Made by a program: the position numbers and the translations under genes
The notes under the pieces: model-generated
Told to the model about the DNA's origin: nothing
The model's database searches: none
What the model saw: only the letters and a program-made list of their open reading frames with translations
Part shown: positions 12,892 through 17,902 of the stretch, piece after piece
Layout of the letters: each line of letters opens with the position of its first letter
Numbering within the stretch: the stretch's first letter is position 1
From: COE1 sp964445375
Lineage (GTDB): Bacteria; Bacillota; Clostridia; Lachnospirales; Lachnospiraceae
Direction: 5' to 3'
Assembly: GCA_964445375.1 (NCBI GenBank)
Contig: CAYUKO010000080.1
Coordinates: 1 to 17,902 of the forward strand
Length of the DNA stretch: 17,902 bases

Positions 12892-14262
12892 CTACTTTAT
12901 ATCATCTGCTGCATCATTTAATAAATCACTCAGGCAAAACAGTAAAATGCCATTCCATTCCAGTGTTCGCCCAGTAGTAGCATCTACCGATATCCAACTG
13001 CCTGTTTTATCCAGATAACGGGTCCCTGTTCCATTTCTTCCCAAAAGATAATGCAACGTATTCTCTATAATTACAGCATATTCATTACTTGGTGTAATAT
13101 AATCCACAAAACAAATTAATAACACCTTCTGCAGATTCTGTGTAATATCCTCTGAATAGATTAAATAAGGATTATCCTTTGCCTTTCGACTGATCTCCTC
13201 TGTCTCATTAACAAGTTCCTGCATGATCTGAGTGCATAAATCCCTGTCTGTATTCTTTACCGTATTAAGATAAATAACAGAACCATAAAAAGCAAATTTA
13301 TCTTCTGTTATTCCAGTCGTTCTCGACTCCAGATATTTTTCAATAAGAAGGGCATAACTGCGCGTTCCTTCTACTTTAAGAAGCTGTGCAGCTGCATAAA
13401 ACTGCGCGGAAGGATGTTCCTTGGCTTCCTGTGTCTGCTTCTCCATCCACTTCCATGCCTTTTTCGATGCTGCCGTAAATTGCTTGGAAACATTCGCATC
13501 ATATTTTCCAAACGCATCCGCACTCTGTGCCAATATGCCACAAAATGCCGCCGTTGCCTCATAATCTTCAAACAAGCTTCCTGTTTTTGTATCCTGGAAC
13601 GTCATTAGCCACTCCGCTGTTTCCAAAAGGTGCGCAACAAGGTTATTATCCTTTTCAAAAAGAACACCGTGACATTGCAGCGCAAGCATCATAGAATGCA
13701 TACCGAAGCTTATATTGCAGATATCCTCTGCGCTTACATTCTCTGTCTGTGGAAGTTCTGCCACAATATTATCTAATAACCCATTAAAAACTGGCTCATA
13801 CACATTCTCTGATATCGTAAAGGTATAAGATCTTCCCACCTGATCCTGTTCTATGTAATAGGTGCCCGGCTCTGTTACCGCAGAAAAATCACCAATACTG
13901 ATCTTCTGGTCATGCGTATCACTACCCATAGAAGCATTCTGTATCGTACCACTATATACGACTTTATAATCCGTTTCTCTGACTACCCGGAAATCACCAG
14001 AAAGATCATCGCCAAGAAAAACCGCAATTTTCTCTCGATCCGGTTCATAACCGTTAAGGTCTACCATAGCCCTGACTATACTAACCGGAAGCTCCAGATT
14101 TATCTCTCCCCCAAGCACAGGCTGTTCTACTAAGTAAGTTTCCCACTTAACCGGTCCCTCTAACCCTGTATCCTTCCCTACTGCCGCTCCAAATATATGG
14201 TTGCCACATCCTGACATTACCAGAATGGCAGTAAGAAGAAGACAGACTATCCTCTTTTTCAT
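12892..14262 (-). CDS. GH9-like lipoprotein with N-terminal Ig-like domain, probably catalytically degenerate
   Basis: This exported lipoprotein of 456 residues has a signal peptide ending in MSGC (Cys19). Residues about 55-150 resemble the CelD-type Ig-like domain of family 9 glycoside hydrolases (VRAMVDLNGYEPDREK, IGDFS, EPGTYYIE). Residues about 155-450 resemble the GH9 alpha/alpha barrel: ETAEWLMTFQD, EATAAFCGILAQSADAFGKYD with KKAWKWMEK, and YLLGRNGTGTRYLDKTGS. I do not see the GH9 DAGDH/DAGDY motif with its two catalytic aspartates; SAEDICN lies where it is expected. Near the end TLEWNG replaces the usual segment with a catalytic Glu six residues before the Asn. The barrel is also short. 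It may bind rather than cut a glycan. GAGGA precedes the ATG at 14262. It is six bases from ddl, which ties it to cell-wall synthesis by position. Confidence 0.72.
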   Translation of the reverse strand: MKKRIVCLLLTAILVMSGCGNHIFGAAVGKDTGLEGPVKWETYLVEQPVLGGEINLELPVSIVRAMVDLNGYEPDREKIAVFLGDDLSGDFRVVRETDYKVVYSGTIQNASMGSDTHDQKISIGDFSAVTEPGTYYIEQDQVGRSYTFTISENVYEPVFNGLLDNIVAELPQTENVSAEDICNISFGMHSMMLALQCHGVLFEKDNNLVAHLLETAEWLMTFQDTKTGSLFEDYEATAAFCGILAQSADAFGKYDANVSKQFTAASKKAWKWMEKQTQEAKEHPSAQFYAAAQLLKVEGTRSYALLIEKYLESRTTGITEDKFAFYGSVIYLNTVKNTDRDLCTQIMQELVNETEEISRKAKDNPYLIYSEDITQNLQKVLLICFVDYITPSNEYAVIIENTLHYLLGRNGTGTRYLDKTGSWISVDATTGRTLEWNGILLFCLSDLLNDAADDIK

Positions 14263-14285
14263 GTATCTATCCTCATACTATGTAA

Positions 14286-14312
14286 GGAAATGACAACATT
14301 CACATCATTTCC
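14286..14312 (-). promoter_or_regulatory. Hairpin in the leader of the GH9-like gene
   Basis: GGAAATGA (14286-14293) pairs with TCATTTCC (14305-14312), a perfect 8-bp stem with an 11-base loop. On the minus strand TTACATAGTATG follows, with no T run, so it is not a standard terminator. It sits 12 bases after the small ORF and 23 bases before the GH9-like start codon, and may set relative expression or mRNA processing. Confidence 0.4.
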
Positions 14313-14324
14313 TGCTTCTCTTCT

Positions 14325-14459
14325 TTAAGACATAAGTTGTTTACCATCACTCATTGTACACGCATTTTGTCTGCAAGTAAAGCCTTTGCATCCTCGTTTT
14401 CCAAACAGCAAATTGGCCCTGGCAACAAGCATGCTGCTCGGACCAATCATTGCTGCCAT
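14325..14459 (-). CDS. Possible 44-residue Cys-containing peptide
   Basis: A short ORF lies on the minus strand between the LytM-like and GH9-like genes. It starts with ATG at 14459, nine bases after the LytM-like stop codon, with GGAG about eleven bases upstream (inside that gene's last codons), and ends with TAA. The peptide has an N-terminal half rich in small and hydrophobic residues (MAAMIGPSSMLVARANLLFG), a basic GKRG turn, and three cysteines in a GCKGFTCRQNACTM segment. I do not recognise a family. It fills most of an otherwise unexplained 205-base gap and may be translated by coupling. An open frame of 45 codons can arise by chance, and codon use gives no clear verdict, so this is tentative. 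Confidence 0.33.
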   Translation of the reverse strand: MAAMIGPSSMLVARANLLFGKRGCKGFTCRQNACTMSDGKQLMS

Positions 14460-14467
14460 AACACTAT

Positions 14468-15316
14468 TTACTCCATTGCTTCCAAAGGATTTACCGGTTC
14501 TCCATCCTTGGTCATTTTAAAGTATACATTACTTCCCTCTACAGAATAGAAGATGGTTGGTGCAGCAACCTTGCCGACCACATCACCTGCCTTGACCTGC
14601 TGTCCTTCTTCTAATGTAATATCTGTCAACTGCCCATAAGTCAGCTCATAACCATCACCCAAATCAAAAAGGATGCTATCGCCTGTCTGGGCATCATGGT
14701 AAATCTTCTTAACCGTTGCATCTGCCGCTGCTGTAATCGTCTCACCTTCCTTAGCTGCAATGACAATAGAAGGGTTATAACGATATTGCTGCATGGTTGA
14801 GAAATAAATTGCCTTATCCATACTGTAATCAAGCAAAACTTCTCCTACAACCGGCCACTGCAGAGTGTCACCTTCCTGAAAGGAAGGAGCATTTGCCACA
14901 ACCTGAGCTTCTTCCTGAACCTGAGCATCCGGTGTGTCTGCCACAATCTGAGCCTCATCCTGTACAGTTTCTTCTGTTTCCTGCATATAGAGAGATGCCC
15001 TGTCATTCTTTACCTCACCGGAATTTACTTCCATATAATTCGGATCCACATCCATATCATTGTTCTGGCTTAAATCCGCATCCTCTTCCCTTGTAAATCT
15101 TTCATCTGCAACGAGATTCTCTTTTGACTCTTCCTTATTCTGTTGTTGCTCCTCCAGCTGCGCAAAATCTATTCGATTTTCCTCTGTATTCGAGTCTTTT
15201 TGTGCTGCCATATATACCCCTGTCAGGGTTAGAGCTGATAATACGAAGACCGATGCCACAATCACGGACACCTTTTCCTTCTGCAAACCTGAACGTTTAT
15301 TATTGCGTTTATTCAT
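14468..15316 (-). CDS. SpoIIQ/LytM-like membrane protein with degenerate M23 domain
   Basis: This 282-residue single-pass membrane protein has a basic N-terminus, a membrane span at about 17-37, an acidic Gln/Glu-rich linker (about 41-150) containing an imperfect repeat (EAQIVADTPDAQVQE then EAQVVANAPSFQEGD), and a C-terminal LytM/M23 fold (about 153-282). Fold landmarks are WPVVGEV, GETITAAADATVKKI, GQQVKAGDVVGKV and KDGEPVNPLEAM. All zinc and catalytic positions appear lost: YNPSIVI replaces HxGxDI, YGQL replaces YxHL and VYF replaces HxHF. This resembles non-enzymatic SpoIIQ-type proteins that bind partners across a septum. The start is set by GAGGTGAT, six bases before the ATG at 15316; an ATG (15322) and a GTG (15325) upstream lie in or next to that site. 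A sigma-F-like promoter precedes it. The SpoIIQ assignment rests on fold, size and degeneracy, not on gene order. Confidence 0.75.
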   Translation of the reverse strand: MNKRNNKRSGLQKEKVSVIVASVFVLSALTLTGVYMAAQKDSNTEENRIDFAQLEEQQQNKEESKENLVADERFTREEDADLSQNNDMDVDPNYMEVNSGEVKNDRASLYMQETEETVQDEAQIVADTPDAQVQEEAQVVANAPSFQEGDTLQWPVVGEVLLDYSMDKAIYFSTMQQYRYNPSIVIAAKEGETITAAADATVKKIYHDAQTGDSILFDLGDGYELTYGQLTDITLEEGQQVKAGDVVGKVAAPTIFYSVEGSNVYFKMTKDGEPVNPLEAME

Positions 15317-15333
15317 TCTCATCACCTCACTAG

Positions 15334-15362
15334 TAGCATTGCCTTAATTTTAGAATCTATAC
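15334..15362 (-). promoter_or_regulatory. Sigma-F/sigma-G-like promoter candidate for the LytM-like gene
   Basis: On the minus strand GTATA (15362-15358) matches the -35 of forespore sigma factors, and GGCAATGCTA (15343-15334) matches nine of ten positions of the sigma-F -10. The spacer is 14 bases, one shorter than usual. I found no comparable sigma-A promoter in this short gap. The start would lie just at the ribosome binding site, giving a very short leader. Confidence 0.3.
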
Positions 15363-15377
15363 ACTCCTGTAACGAAA

Positions 15378-15406
15378 AAAGAGCAAAAGACATTCTTCTG
15401 CTCTTT
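15378..15406 (-). terminator. Intrinsic terminator of the acyltransferase-3 gene
   Basis: A 13-bp stem including one G-U pair joins 15378-15390 with 15394-15406 around a 3-base loop. The minus strand ends in a run of T from 15380 to 15375. It lies 20 bases downstream of the acyltransferase stop and separates that gene from the LytM-like gene. Confidence 0.82.
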
Positions 15407-15426
15407 CTTTTCTTATTATCTGTTGT

Positions 15427-17130
15427 TTACTTGTTTTTATGCATGATTTTTCCAATTGTTGAAATTATTTTTTCAAATAGAACATTACATACAATAACAA
15501 CGGTATTATCATATAGAATTCCCATTGCAAGGCACACAAGGAAAGTCACAACCACGGTCGCGCCAATACCTCCGATACAGCCAAAACGAAGTGCCGTAAT
15601 ATGAAGCTTGCCCTGTACCACAACGAACAATGCATACCAGTGAATCAAAATAATCGCATAGCTGTATTTCGAGCACATTCTGACAAGCAGATTGCTCTTT
15701 CCTTCAAACTTATCCTGAAATTTCAAGAATATAGCATAAATGGAACAGGATAACAGAATCAAGGTCAGCGCGTTATTATAAACATAATTCATTTGCGATG
15801 AATCGACAAAGACAACACCAATCGTGATTACCAATGCTATGATACCAACACCAATAATCTTATTATCATGCTTGCGGCATTCCTTACGTGTCATGATATA
15901 ACCAAGTAAGAACACGCCCTCCCAGCCTGCTAGAAAGCTGGTCGCACCAAAGGTCATTCCAAACAATGGAAGATAAATCGTGAGTGCATTTAAGACGAGA
16001 ATCACTGCTGCTAATGCAAACAGCATTCTGTCACTTAAGTTCTGCACCATCACACGGAAAAATGGCGTTACAAAATACAGTGCTACAATCGTATAAATCA
16101 GCCATAAGTGTGGACCCACATCCGGCGCTCCTGTTACGATGCGTTTGAATGCCTCACCAATCTGCTTTGGCGGTAACAGGCTAACTTCATTTCCCAATAC
16201 CAGAAGGAGCATATAATAAGCAACCAGCGGAATCATAACCTTAGAAGCTCGTCTTAAGTAAAATACCGAAACCTTTTCTTCCTTCTTCGACGAAAGTAAC
16301 AGGTTACCGGAAAGCATCACATAGATCAGATTACAGCAAAGACCGATACTAAGTCCGCATACAAGCAGCAAACGTTTCCAGTCTGCATCTGCCAAATCCA
16401 CCATAGGCGAACAGGAATGTGCCAAGATTACCAGAACCGCAGCAAGGATGCGAAGATAGTCTAAATGTACCTGTCTTCCTGCCCCTATCTCTGGTCCAAA
16501 AAGGATATCTTTTGCATACGCCTTTGCTGTCATACCCTTTGCCTTCACACTATGCGCCCGGAAAATAAGACAAAAACCTATAATAATCGCCGGAAAATAC
16601 ATAAGACAGTTCTTCGTTGTCTGTGTAGACACAATTGGCGTAACCTCTGTCGCTTCGGTATAAGCAAGAATCTCACTTACCGTAAAATCACCATCAATAT
16701 CAATACGTAGATTCGTATATTCTCCTAACGGAATCGGAAGCAGACAGCTTGTCCTTCCCTGCTCTATGGTTCCCTTTACGGAATGCTTTTCTGAATAGCT
16801 TTCCCCATTTTTCGCATAAAAAACCTGAACTGCTATCGGTGTATCCTGTGGGAATGGCTTTGCAAGCGCAAACTCAATACCACCGATTGGCTGCTGCATA
16901 CCAGACAGATAAAACTGTGGATCGTCTGCTGTTACGGTAAAGGTCGTTGTCCCTGCCTCATACTGACCTTCTACCACATCATACCCTACTGCCCCTGCAT
17001 ATGCACTTTCCAGTATATTGACTGCTTCTCCCTGCATTTTATAGGAATAATCAAGATTTTTATAAAATGTAATTCCTAAAGCTACGATAATCGCCAATGC
17101 AAGAAGGATGTATTTTAGGTGTTTTTTCAT
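15427..17130 (-). CDS. Acyltransferase family 3 membrane protein with N-terminal extracytoplasmic domain
   Basis: This is a 567-residue polytopic membrane protein. A first span (about 7-23) leads to an outside domain of mostly beta character (about 25-172), a second span (about 174-192), a basic cytoplasmic linker (about 193-220) and the acyltransferase-3 core (about 221-555) with roughly ten more spans. The core starts VHLDYLRILAAVLVILAHS, giving the family's R-x10-H motif as Arg227 and His238; a late SYAIILIHWYALFVV is also typical. Such enzymes O-acetylate or otherwise acylate exported glycans, cell-wall polymers or small molecules; this substrate is unknown. GGGGGA lies nine bases before the ATG at 17130. 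It has its own promoter-like -10 and terminator, so it seems monocistronic. The extra ectodomain is unusual compared with the plain family core. Confidence 0.88.
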   Translation of the reverse strand: MKKHLKYILLALAIIVALGITFYKNLDYSYKMQGEAVNILESAYAGAVGYDVVEGQYEAGTTTFTVTADDPQFYLSGMQQPIGGIEFALAKPFPQDTPIAVQVFYAKNGESYSEKHSVKGTIEQGRTSCLLPIPLGEYTNLRIDIDGDFTVSEILAYTEATEVTPIVSTQTTKNCLMYFPAIIIGFCLIFRAHSVKAKGMTAKAYAKDILFGPEIGAGRQVHLDYLRILAAVLVILAHSCSPMVDLADADWKRLLLVCGLSIGLCCNLIYVMLSGNLLLSSKKEEKVSVFYLRRASKVMIPLVAYYMLLLVLGNEVSLLPPKQIGEAFKRIVTGAPDVGPHLWLIYTIVALYFVTPFFRVMVQNLSDRMLFALAAVILVLNALTIYLPLFGMTFGATSFLAGWEGVFLLGYIMTRKECRKHDNKIIGVGIIALVITIGVVFVDSSQMNYVYNNALTLILLSCSIYAIFLKFQDKFEGKSNLLVRMCSKYSYAIILIHWYALFVVVQGKLHITALRFGCIGGIGATVVVTFLVCLAMGILYDNTVVIVCNVLFEKIISTIGKIMHKNK

Positions 17131-17152
17131 GTTGTATGTTCCCCCATCTTAA

Positions 17153-17158
17153 ATTATA
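17153..17158 (-). promoter_or_regulatory. Candidate -10 element of the acyltransferase-3 gene
   Basis: A perfect TATAAT lies on the minus strand 22 bases before the start codon. No convincing -35 is found 16-18 bases upstream. The leader would be about 16 bases and contain the GGGGGA ribosome site. Confidence 0.4.
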
Positions 17159-17239
17159 TCTTTTCATTTTCAGTACTTTTATCATTACCTGTCTACTGCT
17201 TAACAGAGATATTTCATCTCAACATACACAGTATATACA

Positions 17240-17276
17240 AAAATCCGCCAAGTAGTAAAGTCCACTGGCGGATTTT
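17240..17276 (-). terminator. Intrinsic terminator of the unrecognised gene at the right edge
   Basis: AAAATCCGCCA and its complement form an 11-bp stem (17240-17250 with 17266-17276) around a 15-base loop. On the minus strand a T run follows (TTTTTG). It lies 10 bases after the stop codon of the 17287-17820 gene. T-rich flanks on the plus strand make it symmetrical. Confidence 0.87.
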
Positions 17277-17286
17277 CTTTTTATGT

Positions 17287-17820
17287 CTATGATTTATTTA
17301 CACTTTGAATGAGCACTTTTATTGGCAGTTCAAAAGCTCCCTCTACCTTCCAATGACCATTTTCTGCCTTATGCATCTGATAGTTCACGGTCACCTCATG
17401 CATATTACCATCCATTGCTTCTAAGGATATCTTTATTGTTAACGTAGCCTTCTGTTCTGCACCATCATATACAACTTGATAGCTTCTTTCTCCATCCTGA
17501 TAGTCATAATTGCCAATATAACCACTCAACGTATATAGGACTCCCTCTTCCTCAAGAAAGATTTCCGGCTCATGCTCTATAAATAAGGCTTGTGACTGTT
17601 CCATAGTTACATATTGGTTTACATAATTTTCTAATTCTTTCATCGTATGAATCCCATATTGCTCTACCGGAAAATAGGGATATCCTTCTCTTTCTTTTTT
17701 CTGTGATTCGTCCGAATTTCTTCCGATTTCATGGAATCCCAAGAACCATGCATGAATTTCTTCTATTCTTTCAAAATCATGTACTATCTGAGTTTCTTCT
17801 GTCACTTCTGCAAATCTCAC
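17287..17820 (-). CDS. Unrecognised acidic protein, 5' end uncertain or disrupted
   Basis: I do not recognise this protein. The 177 visible residues are hydrophilic and acidic at the N-terminal side, then alternate in a pattern suggesting a beta-rich domain (SYQVVYDG, ATLTIKISLEA, HEVTVNYQMH, HWKVEGAFELP), reminiscent of small DUF4829/NTF2-like folds, though this is only an impression. The GTG at 17820 is a poor start: AAGGAG lies one base away. The frame stays open to 17892 with no ATG, and residues before the GTG (REQAIEIARS) look like ordinary protein, so the true start is probably further upstream. An exact 55-bp repeat inside the gene (17684-17738) recurs at 17848-17902 in a different frame, so the gene is either disrupted or misassembled at its 5' end. 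A clean terminator follows the gene. Confidence 0.6.
   Translation of the reverse strand: MRFAEVTEETQIVHDFERIEEIHAWFLGFHEIGRNSDESQKKEREGYPYFPVEQYGIHTMKELENYVNQYVTMEQSQALFIEHEPEIFLEEEGVLYTLSGYIGNYDYQDGERSYQVVYDGAEQKATLTIKISLEAMDGNMHEVTVNYQMHKAENGHWKVEGAFELPIKVLIQSVNKS
17684..17738. repeat. 55-bp direct repeat, copy 1 (inside the unrecognised gene)
   Basis: This copy is identical base for base to 17848-17902. In the gene it encodes the FHEIGRNSDESQKKEREG segment. The preceding base differs between copies (T versus C), so the match starts exactly here. The distance between copies is 164 bases, not a multiple of three. Confidence 0.95.
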
Positions 17821-17847
17821 ACTCCTTGCAATCTCAATCGCCTGTTC

Positions 17848-17902
17848 CCTTCTCTTTCTTTTTTCTGTGATTCGTCCGAATTTCTTCCGATTTCATGGAA
17901 TC
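17848..17902. repeat. 55-bp direct repeat, copy 2 (ends at the window edge)
   Basis: This copy ends at the last base of the window, so the real repeat could be longer. Read in the frame used by copy 1 it runs into a TGA at 17819-17817; read in the frame of the downstream ORF it contains a TGA at 17895-17893. The two copies therefore cannot both be part of one intact reading frame. Confidence 0.95.

Noticed and set aside
14337..14549. 70-codon plus-strand frame over the smORF region
   Set aside because: It overlaps the end of the LytM-like coding sequence in antisense and has no ribosome site.
15317..15325. GTG (15325) and ATG (15322) starts for the LytM-like gene
   Set aside because: Both lie within or next to the GAGGTGAT ribosome site that is correctly spaced for the ATG at 15316.
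17684..17902. CRISPR array or short tandem-repeat locus
   Set aside because: Only two copies exist, at 164-bp spacing, within a coding region; there is no regular repeat-spacer pattern.

Overview
The window is AT-rich chromosomal DNA from a Gram-positive anaerobe of the Clostridia, most likely a gut or rumen Lachnospiraceae. The evidence is strong AGGAGG-type ribosome binding sites, lipoproteins with short lipoboxes, a CUT1 sugar transporter with a membrane-bound AraC regulator, and a PrcB-domain lipoprotein in front of pyrC. The species call is inference. No rRNA, tRNA, CRISPR array, transposase or phage gene is visible. No gene-free stretch exceeds about 260 bases. Most genes lie on the minus strand; only the AraC regulator and plsC are on the plus strand.

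Region 1 (1-714) is pyrK, the electron-transfer subunit of dihydroorotate dehydrogenase, cut by the left edge. Region 2 (about 763-7656) is a sugar-utilisation locus: a large membrane-bound AraC-type regulator, divergent from a lipoprotein binding protein, two LplB/LplC-type permeases and a cytoplasmic SGNH esterase of the rhamnogalacturonan-acetylesterase type. The composition suggests import of acetylated pectic oligosaccharides followed by deacetylation inside the cell. The transport ATPase is not encoded here. This block sits between pyrC and pyrK, which have the same orientation and act in one pathway, so it looks like an insertion into a pyrimidine cluster.

Region 3 (7640-9456) is pyrC (dihydroorotase) preceded by a PrcB-domain lipoprotein. 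Region 4 (9526-10413) is a solo plsC acyltransferase with its own good promoter, ending at strong terminators shared with murF.

Region 5 (10443-15362) is a cell-envelope gene run on the minus strand: a LytM/SpoIIQ-like membrane protein, a possible 44-residue Cys-containing peptide, a GH9-like lipoprotein, ddl and murF. The LytM domain has lost its zinc ligands and the GH9-like domain lacks the usual catalytic motifs, so two apparent pseudoenzymes sit beside two peptidoglycan precursor ligases. A sigma-F-like promoter may precede the LytM-like gene.

Region 6 (15378-17902) holds an acyltransferase-3 membrane protein with an extra extracytoplasmic domain, and an unrecognised protein whose 5' end runs into an exact 55-bp direct repeat that finishes precisely at the right window edge. 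That repeat breaks the reading frame and may mark an assembly junction.
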